From contig JAMQCK010000590.1 of the NCBI GenBank assembly GCA_024196135.1, positions 1-19,475 on the forward strand: a stretch of DNA of 19,475 nt, written 5' to 3'. Both the position numbers and the translations under genes were made by a program. Within the stretch, counting starts at the first letter, position 1. Every line of letters begins with the position of its first letter. The notes below the pieces were generated by a model. It was not told the DNA's origin, searched no databases, and was given only the letters and a program-made list of their open reading frames with translations. This stretch comes from Pleurotus ostreatus/Saccharomyces cerevisiae fusant (Eukaryota > Opisthokonta). Shown one piece after another: positions 1 through 9,817 of this stretch.

Positions 1-1623
1 TCGCCAATTCATTCCTCGTAGAGTACTTGAATTAACTTGTTTTATCGCTTCTACCTACTACACCGTGTGCTACGGGTATGTACTCGAGCCCCTCCCCCTC
101 CCCCTCGTCAACTACCCTCCCCCATCACCTCTCCACTCGTCTTAAACACCTCCTTTCAACATGCCCACCATCGCAACACCCGCTTCCCATAAATAACATA
201 CCCTCCTACGTCGCCTGCGAGCTCGCCAGACTCGCCCTCGTCACCTTCACCTCCTCCCCCCTCCTCGTCAACTGCCCTCCCCCATCACCTCCACCTCATT
301 GTACTCACCCCTTCTCGACCCGCCCACTGTCGCAGTACCTTCCCCCATCGCCTACACTCCGTCCTCCATCGCCTCCTGGCTCCCCACCGTTGCCTTCGGC
401 ACCTTCTCCTCCTTGCACCTCCCTCCTCCCCCTCCCACCGTAACTCTCTCCGATGATGCTGAAGACTTCGCAGGTGTTCAGCCGGTGTCGCGATGTCTGA
501 TACGCGAGCCGCGGAGCCCGCGACGAGCGCCCGCGCGCTCCTCGACGCGAGGGGGACTCCTCGAAGAGGGGAAGGGTGGGCTCCCCCATCGATGGGGTGG
601 GGGTCGGCGCGTTAGCGCGTTCGGGTGCGGCGTGCGTCGACAACCTCGCCGCTGGTGCTAGCGTCGTCTGTGTACGTCGCGGGAGCACGCGACGGTCTTC
701 GCGAGGCGAGTGCGATTTTCGGGAGGGGGAGGTGGGGGTGGTGCTTGCTGACGAGCTCGTCCATCGCGCAGGTATCTTGAGGTCGGAGGACGCAGCGCGG
801 ACGTCGTCGTGTTCGTAGGGTAAATCCCTCGTCCTTTTCCAACTTCCCTGGCTGAGCCGTGCACGCAGGAGGCGATGCGGGGGCGGGGATGGGGTGGCGT
901 GGGTACCTTTCCCCGTGGAAAATGTGACTTTGCGCCCATCTCGACGTCGCGGGATTGCGGTCGTCGGCGAGGGGAGTCGCGCGTGTGCTCAATGAGACAC
1001 GGCGAGGTGCGCGTGGAGGGAGGTCGACAAGGGAGGGGGGAGATGCGGGCGGATTTAGTGAATTTTCGCAAGGTGGTGCACCCGCTATTCACCTTCTGGA
1101 GGCCGACGGGAAACGCGGTGAGAGCGGGGACGCAGTGAGCGACCTCGCCGCGTGTTGAGCAACGCGATTTGGGAGCGGAGGGACTCGTTCTGGATGTCAG
1201 AGTCGGTGAGGTGGGACCGCCGTTGCCATCCTTCCCGCGCGTTTTGAACTGGATAACGACGACGGGGAGTCGGGGGACTTGTCGTCGTGCTCGCACAGGC
1301 GTCGTCGGGTGCTGAGAGGCCCGTCTAAAGCCGAAAACCTCGCCGCCCGCGAGTTGGCGGGTTGTCGAATTGACGGCGGGGGAGGAGGCGAGACGATAGC
1401 GGCGGTGTCCGCGTGTTGAGTCTACGTGTCTCCGCGTCGTTGTGGGCGTGCTCGTGAGCTTTCTCGACTCGAGGGAGAGTCGGGGAGGCTCTTTTCGTGA
1501 GTTCGAAGGCGATTCAACAGCGGGCAAGCGCGAGCTGCCGTCGACAACTCGACACCGCCGACAGCGTGCACCGCGCGTGCTGCCGTTTCTAGCGTCGCCG
1601 AGGGCGGCGGCGGCACGTACGCA
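1..1623. other. No recognisable gene; CT-rich and GC-rich low-complexity DNA
   Basis: Positions about 80-440 are strongly pyrimidine-rich on the plus strand and hold imperfect direct repeats; a segment of about 28 bp beginning CCTCGTCAACT occurs at 103 and again at 263. From about 480 to 1620 the DNA is very GC-rich and purine-rich, which leaves long open frames by chance on both strands, including a 289-codon minus-strand one at 658-1527 whose product is only R/P/S/T-rich. I see no conserved motif, no convincing chain of exons and no RNA gene. It may be promoter, UTR or intergenic DNA, or the edge of a gene outside the window. Confidence 0.5.
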
Positions 1624-1776
1624 ATGAGTTCCGAGGGCGAAGGCGAGCGCGAGCTACGGGAATGCTATGTCGGGTTCGATTGGGAAAAGCGCGTCGGGAG
1701 GCTACACGAAGCCATCAAGTTCAAACCTGAAGCAATAGGTCAGCAGTGTAGATGGGGACCGAGAGCTGGATTGTAG
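1624..1776 (+). CDS. Possible small ORF or exon (50 aa), unknown function
   Basis: An ATG at 1624 opens 50 codons ending in TAG. The product starts MSSEGEGERELRE and contains CYVGFDWEKRVGRLHEAIKF, a mixed, protein-like composition unlike the R/P/S-rich chance frames on either side. It lies tail-to-tail with the YTH gene, whose stop is 13 bp further on. I do not recognise a family. GTCAGC at about 1739 could act as a weak splice donor, so this could be a first exon rather than a complete gene. Chance occurrence is quite possible at this length. Confidence 0.22.
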   Translation: MSSEGEGERELRECYVGFDWEKRVGRLHEAIKFKPEAIGQQCRWGPRAGL

Positions 1777-1788
1777 AACCTTGAAGTG

Positions 1789-3999
1789 TTAAGGAAGAAG
1801 CCGAACTCGGCAGCGTGGGGAAGGCAGTTGTCGAGCAAAACACGGATGACTGTTGCGACGGAGCTCTCGTGCGGCCGGGGTCGTCCGCTTAGGTGCTGGG
1901 GATGGTGCATCCTTGGCCACAGGAGTTTCGGCCGCCGGGGAGGGTATCGGCTCGCTCGCCAAATTCTCCCACTCGTCGAGCAGCCGCTGCCCGACGGCTG
2001 GCTCGAGCTCCGTCCCGTCGCGCGACACCTTCACCTCCCGATCGTAATTCCAGGGATTGCGAAGATGGCGCGTGCGGAAAAACGTCCATAGAGTTAGCGC
2101 TAGCGGAGAAAAGGAAAGAATCGTGTACTCACGGGTAGGCGCTTCGTGCAGAGCCATTCCACCTTGAACAACTTGCCCCATGTCTCCTCGCAGCCGCTGT
2201 CGGTACGTGACAGAATGGACGGCTTCGACGGCTCAGACTGCTCCCGTTCACTGGGCGCGCGCACGGACGCGTCGGTCGTGGTAGCACTCGCCGGAGCGTT
2301 CCGCTGCGCCTTGAGCGGCGCCGTCTCATCGAGCGCGAACTCGAGACTCGGCTGATCCTCGTGAGTATGCCGCCCAACCGGGTGCATGCTCAGAGAGAGC
2401 TGGTGGCGGGCGCCGAATTCGGCTGGCGCGCTCTTCACAGGCTGCGGCTGCTGCATGGTAGTGGCGGTAGGCCGCGCCGATGAGTCCCCACTGAGCGGTA
2501 GAGGAGATTTGTCGACCAGGCAGCCCGACGCCGGCGACAGGAAGTTGGTGACTGGAGACTTGGCGGCCGCAGAAGCGATGCCCTCCTCAGCTGTGATGGA
2601 ATTATGACGGCCGGTCGCGGGCGATACCGGCAGTGCGCACGGCTGGCCCACGACACTTTGCGCTCGCCCTTGACAGGCCCCGCCATCCTAGAGCGAAACA
2701 AAATGAGTGTCTAGGCCTTAAGCTCCGCCAATGAAAATCGCGTACCTCGCGTACCCGTAGAACTCGCCGCTCTTGTTCACGCCGAAGATGAGGTAAACAT
2801 CCTTCGACGTGCGGTACGCCTGATCCAGGATGCCCTCGTTATGCTTCTGCGTCGCCCATACACCCCTCTCAACCGAGAGATCCAAGTCGTACTGCGTATC
2901 GATAAGTCGGCGGTTTCGGCAACGGTGGGATCGTGCGACGTACCTGCGTGAGCGATTTGGGGATGAAGTACCGCTTCGGGATGACTCGCAAGAAGACTGG
3001 ATTTTGTAGATGTGTAGGAGCCAGAGCTGTTCGACTTGAGGCCGGTCGTTGCGAATTGATCGTCGCTGGACATAGAGAGATTCGACATGCCCGCGACGAC
3101 GTCGCCGGAGGCGCTGGATGGGGTGGTAGACGGCGCGTCCTCTGAGGCGGCGGACGAGGCCGAGGCAACCGATGGCGGGCCCGCCTTCAATTTGTTCTTG
3201 TTCTGGTCGCGAATCCATTTGGAGTGTATGCTCATCCCTCGCTGCGCACCGACGCCCGCCTTGAGGTTGTTGTCCACCTTGCGCACACGACAAACGAAGC
3301 CCGGATACCGTGGATCGTTCGGACAAAGTTGCGCGCCGTTGAAACGCTCGATGGCCTCCTCGAGCGGGTCTTGGCCGTAGTAGTTGACGACGGCGCAGTT
3401 CGAGCGGGAGATGGGGAAGATGGAGACGACGCCGGTAGTATTCTCGCAGGGAGCGTAGGGCACGTCGAAGAAGCGGTAGAGCTCCTCCTGCGTCGCGTCC
3501 GAGGGCACGTTTCCTACCCACATGACCCACTCCGAACGGTAAGCGGGCGGATTCGGATGATATGGGCGGCGCACGGGCGTTCTCTCGCTGCCACCGGCGC
3601 GATAGGAGCTGCCGCTATTGCTTTCGGGCCTAGGCGGCTGTTACGGCGACGGTGGTGATAGAGCGAGGGGCGAGGAGACGCTACCCGGGACTACTGGAGG
3701 ACGGTCGCTCGACGCCATTGGTACAGCGGAGCGTGGCGAAGGGGCGGGCGAGGCGAGGACGGGCGCTGGTGTATGCCGTCGCGTGTATGGCGGCGTGTCC
3801 GAGTCCAGCGGCGGCAGCGAGGGTGGATAGCCCATTGTATATTGATACGGCGGCTGCGCGGACTCGTACGACGATGCGGCTGGGCGAGCGTGTATTGGTT
3901 CGCGAAACCAGAGCCCTGGTTGTAGTGAAAGCCCGATGCGGGGGCGTATGCATACTGGCCGAAGAGTGGAGGGGGGGCCGACGGTGCTGACTTGTGCAA
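1789..3999 (-). CDS. RRM-YTH domain protein (m6A RNA reader type), frame interrupted in several places
   Basis: YTH proteins bind N6-methyladenosine in RNA; fungal members often carry an RRM ahead of the YTH domain. An N-terminal disordered Q/Y/P-rich part (about 3999-3695) precedes an RRM at about 3560-3230 with RNP2-like MWVGNVP and RNP1-like SNCAVVNY. The YTH domain is split: RYFIPKSLTQ, then DLDLSVERGVWATQKHNE with the cage-type Trp, VYLIFGVNKSGEFYGYAR, MAGPVKGERKVSW, a long S/P-rich insert, WGKLFKVEW, and HLRNPWN with REVKVSRDGTELEP. Clear introns are 2892-2943, 2688-2745 and probably 3638-3694. Frame breaks: one base too many near 2978-2980, a shift near 2640-2660, a shift near 3885, and an intron at 2083-2132 with GTGAGT and CTAAC but ending ACG, not AG. 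It could be a young pseudogene, assembly errors, or unresolved splicing. The family call is firm; the start is unknown. Confidence 0.85.
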
Positions 4000-4126
4000 G
4001 ATCTGAGTGAAGGGGGCGCTGAGATCGGTGCGATAAAGACGGTGGTTGCTGCGGGCGTCGTGGGTGACCGAGGGGTGGCAATCGTCCTGAGTCTGGCGCC
4101 ATTCCCATCGCGGTGCGGATCTCCAA

Positions 4127-6548
4127 TTGGCGGATCTTTCACGCCCGGGCGCGGTTCGACCTGTGCTACAGGTCCTGTTACAGACGTCTCATGCATGGGG
4201 GACTCTGCGGGAATCGGTCAGGACACGTCGTTGCGTACGGCTCGCCACGCACCAGAGGAAGGAGCGCATGCGGCCTGTCGAGTGGGGAGGGGAGTCCGTA
4301 AGTTTTGTCCTGTAGGGGCTGATTGACGTGCAGAGCGAGATGCCTGCATGCGACCTGCGGGAGCTACAGGGGGAGAGAGGGGTCGGCGAGTACGGCTCGT
4401 GTGGCGTCACGGAAGGTGTTGTCTTGCCCGAGTTCTCCTGCTCCGGTTGTCAGAACGCGACGAGGGTGTGCCTGCCCCTCAAGAGCTTCCATTCTTGAGC
4501 ATCAGCAGCTGCTGAGACGAGAGCACACTGCAGTGATCTGCTCAGCAGGTCAGTGGCAGAGATCGGCGTCGACGGCGTAGCTCACGTACCTCATCCATAG
4601 GCTCCTCGTCCTTTGACCCCCAATCCAAAGGGGGTCTTCATTCATCGAGATTGGTCGCTCGCGGCAGGTGGTAAAGCGGCGGGCTCTGCCCATGATTGGC
4701 GGGATGCGCGAGAAGGGGGTCAGGGCAGGTAGAAGGGCAGCGGCGCAAGGAGATCGAGCGCCATGGCGATGTCACCCGCAGAGGAAGGGAGGCGAGACCA
4801 GGTGACGGCGGTCAGTGATTTAAGAGGAGGCGGGGAGACACGGTCGTTATCGCAGAGGGGGAAGGGTAAGGTGGATGGTGGAGGGGGAAGCAGGAACAGT
4901 AAGGCGAGATGACGGAAATGCCGAGATGCCGGATATGACAAGAACACACATTGTCAGCGCACTTTTGCAGAACTCCTCATTGGCGCCTTCATCGTGCCAA
5001 AAAAGTTAATCATGCTACTGAGGCAAGCGACTAAGCCCGTATTCTGCTTTTTTCTTGCGGAAAAAGGTGGACATGGTGGTGATATAGCGTCAAGAAAGAA
5101 CTGTGTACGCGATGTGCATGACAAGTTTCTGCCGAAATGCCGATATGCCGAGCTGTGCGGCATCAACCAAATATCGCTCGGCATGGATCAGAAAACTTGA
5201 GGGACGTCGCAAACGTCGACTTCGGGCTGAAAGCATGCGATACTTCGTAGGGTAGTAGAACTGGACGTTCCGCATCTGCTTGATTTTTTCGACGTGAATC
5301 TGGCGGACAACACGTCACATAAAGCCCGTCAAAATGAGGATCGGACCGACTGGACCGGTGTACAAACACAGTACTCCGAAAAGTGGTCGCTTTTCTGGAG
5401 CGTCGCAGCGCTCAAAACGGTGGTTTATCCATTTCATTTCATTTCATTCCTAACCCACCAACAGCGGCGCTGCTCGACATCACGCGCTGTCGCCAGCGTG
5501 AGCAAGCGTGAGAGAGCGCCGTCCGCGTAGATGTAGCGTTCGAGAAAAAGTACGAGAAAGCACGCCGATCGGCATTGGTGAGTTAGGAATGTATATGAGT
5601 AACTCATCCTTTACACCCACGAAAAGCCAACTTTTTGGCCCAAGACTCAACGCTGCAACCAATCATGATTACGCTCTAAGGCACATCCGCGACTTCCGCA
5701 CCCCGACGCCACAAAATTGCACGCTCCGACGACTCGTCCCGTGCCCCACTCCTCGCCTTTTCTCTGCGCCTTTCCGCATTACTGCTCTATCTCGTCCTGG
5801 CGTCTTAGTTACCCTGCCTAGCGCGTTCATGCCGGCCTACCTTTGACGTGCCCTGGTGGGCCCTCTACAGTCCCCTCCGCCGGGTTTGCTGCGTACGCAA
5901 CCGTACTTACGTCGTCGTCCGCTATTTTCCGATGCCGCTCGGCCCCGGTTACGCTACATCCGAGCCACGTGCGGTAGCCGAAGGACTGGGCACTGATTCT
6001 AGGCGCCCCAGTGTCGTCATGTGATTGCGGTTCCGTCTCCTTCTCATGTCACTGCGTCAGTCTCGCTAGCGTCGCCTGTTAACCAGGATTCCGTGCCGAC
6101 ATGTCCCAGTAATCGAACGACAAATCTCTCCCAACACCGTCGTACTATGCAAGGCTTGCACCCCATCATTCAATACCACCTTCCCATTCGCGTGCGTCGC
6201 GACACATGCGGCGCGGCCTCCAGACCTGTAGCGGGCATTCCCTTGTCTCAGTCGAAGTGATCCACTTTTTGGGACAACGTACCCCTGTTCCACGCCTGAC
6301 CCAATCGACCGTGCTCTTCTGCTCCTTCCTACCGGGGACACGTCTGTCTTGGGCGATTTCATTCGATTGGTACTGGCTTTCCGCCTTTGCCCATCGTCCC
6401 TTACGACACATAAGACGCTGTTGTCTGTCTATAGCCACACTTCTCCACGGGAGTTCGATTTCGCATCGTCAATCAGGCGAGACATCTTGCTTTTTTGAAA
6501 CCCTCCGCGACCTCTTTTTTATAGTGGTCCGGTTCTTTTCTCTGCGCC
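4127..6548. other. Long stretch without a convincing gene
   Basis: This segment may contain the 5' end and promoter of the minus-strand YTH gene. Visible structure is minor: a 7-bp inverted repeat GACCCCC/GGGGGTC with an 8-nt loop at 4615-4636; two related AATGCCGAGATGCCG-like stretches at about 4917 and 5134; and a short ATTTC pentanucleotide run near 5430-5448. Open frames here (for example 5508-5846 plus, 4720-4947 minus) have no family-like motifs and no coherent exon partners. The last few hundred bases presumably include the promoter of gene A, with a TTTTATAG sequence 29 bp before its ATG. Confidence 0.5.
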
Positions 6549-7706
6549 ATGGTCGTCTGCTCGCGCATCCCCCTCGAACTCCTTTATCTAGTCGTCCACG
6601 AGAGCGACAGGCCTACCCTCGCGGTTCTCCTCCGAACCACGAAGGCGCTTTCCTGCGAGGCGAAGCCTCTTTTCTTTGCGAGCATATCCCTTGCGTCGGC
6701 GGCGTCCCTTGCATCCCTTTCTCGAGCGCTTGCTCGTGGTCAATTCCAGTCATCTTGGCTTCGCCGCCTCCATATCAACCATCCCCTCGTACGCCTTCCC
6801 GCCTTCTCAAACGTGACAAGCCTTCGGTGGAGTGTCGCTCCCTCCAATACACGCACCTTTCTTCCCTCTACACTCGGGGACGTCTTGTCCTCATTTCCAT
6901 CGCTCAGCGCTTTAGCGCTTTATGAAGGCCCACGCACCTCGCAGGAGCTCGGCGTCGTGCTGTCACCAGTCGCACCCACGCTGCATACTCTGGAGTTGGC
7001 GTTCTGCGCGTCTTTCTCCATTACTCCATCGACAATTGAGGCGCACTTTCCTGCCTTGCGCGACCTCATCTTCGCAGACGGGCATGCTTGTGACCTCGGC
7101 GCTTTTTTCGAAGCGTTCGGACGGGCCCCTCTCATAGAGGTCCTTCGCATACCGGCTTTTTGCTCCTGGGAGACACTGCGACGCGTTCTGCGCCTCGTCG
7201 CGCCTAGTCTTCGCATTCTCGACGTCGACGTTCTGACGTCAATGGAGATGTACAGTGAGTGTCCATGACTATTTTCTGACGTGCTCTGACCCTTTTTAGC
7301 ATTTTTTTCAGCGCCCGCGATGACGCGTCTACAGTCTGTGCGATTCGAGATTCGCCACCCTTGGGACGACTCCCGCCGGGAGCTCTCATTCGCCCAAGAC
7401 TTCATGTGGATCATGAGGGCTACGCAGGAACGCTCTTTTCCGGCATTGACAACGGTCGACTTGCATGTGTATGCGAAGTCGTGCTCCACTACGATGCTCT
7501 GCGGCGGGGAGCCATGCGCTTTGTTCTGCGAACGGGAAGGATCATCTGAGGTGGATTGGGTAAGGTGGTGCCACCTCGTTCTAGGGCGCACGCTTTTGCT
7601 CAACATATTTATCTACTCGCCGGAGGTGGACCGAGTTCGTTTACGATTCGCAGTATCGAAGCAGCTGTCTTTTCTAGGTTCGCGCTTGACTGTACACATA
7701 CAATGA
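6549..7706 (+). CDS. Degenerate F-box-like protein A, 366 aa
   Basis: Exons 6549-7254 and 7312-7706 join in phase 1 across a 57-nt intron (GTGAGT...TTTCAG). The ATG sits in GCCATGG, a good Kozak context. The N-terminus (residues about 6-45) has the Agaricomycete F-box-like pattern IPLELLYLVV, then DRPTLAVLLRTTKAL. The middle has irregular leucine-rich segments, including VAPTLHTLEL and VAPSLRILDV. The C-terminal exon ends with SSEVDWVRW (DW at 317-318) and VLG. This arrangement, including the intron site, is shared with B, C and D, and D is the closest. F-box proteins usually link substrates to Skp1-Cullin ligases; this role is inferred from family resemblance only. A differs from C and D in having an unsplit ATG. 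Confidence 0.85.
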
Positions 7707-8247
7707 TTAATTGGTACACACCGAATGCGAGTATTCGCTTAAGGAAGTCCAAATAAGCGCAAGAAAGCCCGCCGAGTATTTCCTTTTACGTCGGCGCTAC
7801 AGCACAGAATCCTCTCAAGCAGTGTATTGAGCGGTTTTGGGGTCCCTTCGAGCGGCATTCGACTTCGTTCGAGTCTGCGACGGATACTGCGATGTAGTCA
7901 TTGATCTCATCTTAGTGCACTCCTCTTCTTCCGTACGGGGAGAGCTGGGCATCGGTACCGAAGACCGTGGGATCCGTGAGACGCACGTGGTCCATGTGAT
8001 TCTCTTCAACGCCACAAATTGCTGAATGGCCTACGTCACCATCGAAGGTCTTTCGAAGTCTCGCCCCTGCGCTCTTTTCCTGTTTGAGTACCTTCCATAT
8101 ATTCTCTTGCCGGCAGGCCTTGTGTAGCATATTCAGTGAAGGCCCTTTAGATGCGCCCTCGCTGATGCGACTGTCGCGCTGGGCGGGCGACCTCCCTTAT
8201 AAGACCGCGCCCCAGGGCATGGCCTCCGCATGGCGCGCATCATCCCG
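7707..8247. other. Intergenic region holding a degraded NTase-like gene fragment
   Basis: Apart from the fragment annotated separately, the bases between gene A and the small candidate at 8248 show stops in all frames over most of their length and no other gene. CTTATAAG at 8196-8203 resembles a TATA box and stands about 50 bp before the ATG at 8248. Confidence 0.45.
7838..8025 (+). pseudogene. Fragment of an NTase-fold gene related to gene G
   Basis: The plus-strand frame reads GSLRAAFDFVRVCDG and then YCDVVIDLILVHSS before stopping at 8023-8025. The first part is identical to residues in the middle of gene G, and 38 bp of DNA (7840-7877 and 14896-14933) match perfectly before the copies diverge. 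The fragment lacks the upstream half that carries the GS...DLD nucleotidyltransferase motif and everything downstream. It follows gene A as gene G follows gene D, but only 134 bp from the gene A stop rather than about 1 kb, so roughly 0.9 kb appears to be missing. It has no start codon or exon partner of its own. The similarity is seen directly; decay of a duplicated copy is inferred. Confidence 0.6.
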
Positions 8248-8444
8248 ATGTGTCGGTGTGATGCAACTGTTAGAAGTGAAGAGCCTGTCTGTAAGGTTTG
8301 ACGGAGTTTGCAGTGACGACTTGATAAATCCATGGTGCAGTCTGTGCCGGACGGAACATGCCTTTTGTCGCGCCTGACGACGCGCTTAGCTCATGCCGGC
8401 TTTATGGGTCCATGTTTGTCTGTCTTTCCGCAACTTTCCAATAG
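8248..8444 (+). CDS. Candidate very small two-exon gene, 48 aa, Cys-containing
   Basis: ATG at 8248 opens 14 codons to a GTAAGG donor; a 50-nt intron (8291-8340, with TTGATAAAT and ending GTGCAG) joins in phase 1 to 8341-8444. The spliced product has 48 residues with five Cys (MCRCDATVRSEEPV..., later SSCRLYGSMFVCL). A TATA-like CTTATAAG lies about 50 bp upstream, the spacing seen at neighbouring genes. It converges with the minus-strand gene E. No family is recognised and no signal peptide is evident. A model this short could easily arise by chance. Confidence 0.2.
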
Positions 8445-8494
8445 CGAGCAAAGCGGATGCATTCGACTTTTCAGCGTACATACAGCGTTTTACA

Positions 8495-9001
8495 CTACGT
8501 ATCTTTCGTCAGCACGACAAGGTGATCAAGGAGCTCCTTGATCTGCTGCCCATGCTCCGAGACTGCCTTGAAGAGGTCGGCGCCGTTCCTGGGCTCGGGT
8601 TGGTAGGAGCTGACGACGCCTTTGTTCGTGCAGTACTTGTGGGGACATTCGGGCCCGCGGTGCTTCGGGCAGAGGACGTTCGGAGTGGTGTAAGGCGCTT
8701 TGCATTTCGGACACATGTCCTTGACGCAGTCGGTGCAGACGGGCTGCTTGCAGGGCTTCGCGTACCCCTCCGCCATCTTGCCGCAAGCGCATGCTAAAGT
8801 GCGCCTTTGAGCGCTTTGCTGTGTGTCTCATCAGTATTGATAGACAGGGAGTGAGGAGGGTGTGCGTACAATGGCAGCAAGAGCGGGCAGAAGCTGCGCG
8901 CTGAGGACGCCGGCGATGCGCAGGGCGGATGCAACGCTCTGGTGGTTGTTAGCGGCGCTGAGGTTTGTAGATGAGAGACGCACATCTGAGGAGCTTTCCA
9001 T
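8495..9001 (-). CDS. Gene E: small Cys-rich, zinc-binding-like protein, 151 aa
   Basis: Exon 1 (9001-8870, 44 codons) and exon 2 (8818-8495) join in phase 0 across a 51-nt intron (GTACGC...CACACAG, branch ACTGATG). The N-terminal 44 residues are Ser/Asn-rich followed by a hydrophobic stretch, ALRIAGVLSAQLLPALAAI. Residues 54-107 hold ten Cys and two His: C54, C56, C67, C72, C75, C80, C83, C94, H97, C102, H104, C107, including CTDC and CPKC pairs. That is enough ligands for two to three zinc ions, as in RING/B-box-like modules, but the spacing fits no class I can name. The tail (125-148) looks helical (LFKAVSEHGQQIKELLDHLV). A TATA-like box lies 49 bp upstream. The plus-strand frame opposite (8393-8797) is a shadow. 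Confidence 0.72.
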
Positions 9002-9043
9002 GTCGAGGGCAGTTGTAATGACTGGGACGACGCAAGCAGGTCC

Positions 9044-9050
9044 TCATATA
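9044..9050 (-). promoter_or_regulatory. TATA-like box of gene E
   Basis: On the minus strand the sequence CCATATATGAGG begins its TATATGA core 49 bp before the ATG of gene E, the same distance as TATA-like boxes at other genes in the window. Confidence 0.45.
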
Positions 9051-9200
9051 TGGAAGAGGCATTGGGGTCCGGCTAAGCGCCGCCCCTTTTTCGACAGCTT
9101 GCGTGATCGCTTGTATGAGAGCACTGTTCTTTTCAGTGCGGCGCTTCTGCGTTGACATGATAGCCCTGTCAGATGAGCCACCTTTCGAGGCAATTACGAC

Positions 9201-9770
9201 CTACGGAGGTTGAACATCAAGCATAGCGTTGCATGTTCCCTGGATGATTCGCAAGAAGTCAGTCATTGCTAGGGCGCGAGTCGCGCGTCCACCTTGATAG
9301 TATGGGAAATGGGGGCTTTCGCGGAGCATGTCGGGAGGTCTTGTCCACTCGTCGAACAAGAGAGGTTGACGCTGGAGTATAGCATTGCATGTTCCCTTGA
9401 TGGTTAGCAAGAAGCCCATGATAAGTAGGTCCCGTGTCGTGCGCGCGCCTAAGTAGTGGGAGAAATGGGGACCTTGCCGGAGGATGTCGGGGGTTGTCGC
9501 CCAGTTGTCGGTATCGAGGTGTCCGTCCTACGCCTGTACTGCATTCACTGGCACGGCCCACTGCTCTTTGCTGATGGTTAGCCTGATTGCATGGGAACAT
9601 CGATAGACGCCGTCTTGACGGTTCCCGCTGACCGCGACGATGCCGTTGTTGGTGAAGAAAGCTGTGAAGACGAGAGGGGAAGATGATGGGTTGGCTCGCC
9701 GTCGAGCGCCATAAAGTCCGGCAACATCCGAGACTCGCGTGCGTTCCGCTCCTGCCTTCCTTCCGCACCA
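9201..9770 (-). pseudogene. Gene J: broken or unresolved coding region with a 52-codon tandem duplication
   Basis: One minus-strand frame is open from 9770 to 9204 except for a single TAG at 9528-9530, and ends at TAG 9201-9203. Below that TAG, two adjacent units offset by exactly 156 bp encode related peptides: D-N-W...TPDILRQGPHFSHYLG...LTIKGTCNAIL and D-E-W...PPDMLRESPHFPYYQG...IIQGTCNAML. About half the residues are identical, and many DNA differences fall at third codon positions (AAT/AAC, ATA/ATG, CTC/CTT), which supports this frame. Above the TAG the frame reads FFTNNGIVAVSGNRQDGVYR and a weak third LTI-containing unit. GCGTAG could be a splice acceptor instead of a stop, but no good donor was found. 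The first ATG below the TAG is at 9419. I recognise no family. Confidence 0.38.
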
Positions 9771-9817
9771 TCACCTTCCAGACTGACTGCCCCTGTCCTT
9801 CTCTCTCGTCCTTTGTC

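Noticed and set aside
658..1527. 289-codon open frame on the minus strand
   Set aside because: Composition is R/P/S/T-rich throughout with no motif; GC-rich DNA readily gives such frames, and other frames are open across the same region.
2100..2132. Intron from GTGAGT to GCTAG (33 nt) in the YTH gene
   Set aside because: It is too short and leads to an immediate in-frame stop before HLRNPWN; the missing-acceptor explanation fits the conserved domain better.
4615..4636. GACCCCC/GGGGGTC hairpin resembling a bacterial terminator
   Set aside because: The window is fungal nuclear DNA and no gene ends here; a 7-bp stem can occur by chance.
8393..8797. 134-codon plus-strand frame
   Set aside because: It is antisense to the Cys-rich exon of gene E, whose ligand pattern and splice structure are more convincing.
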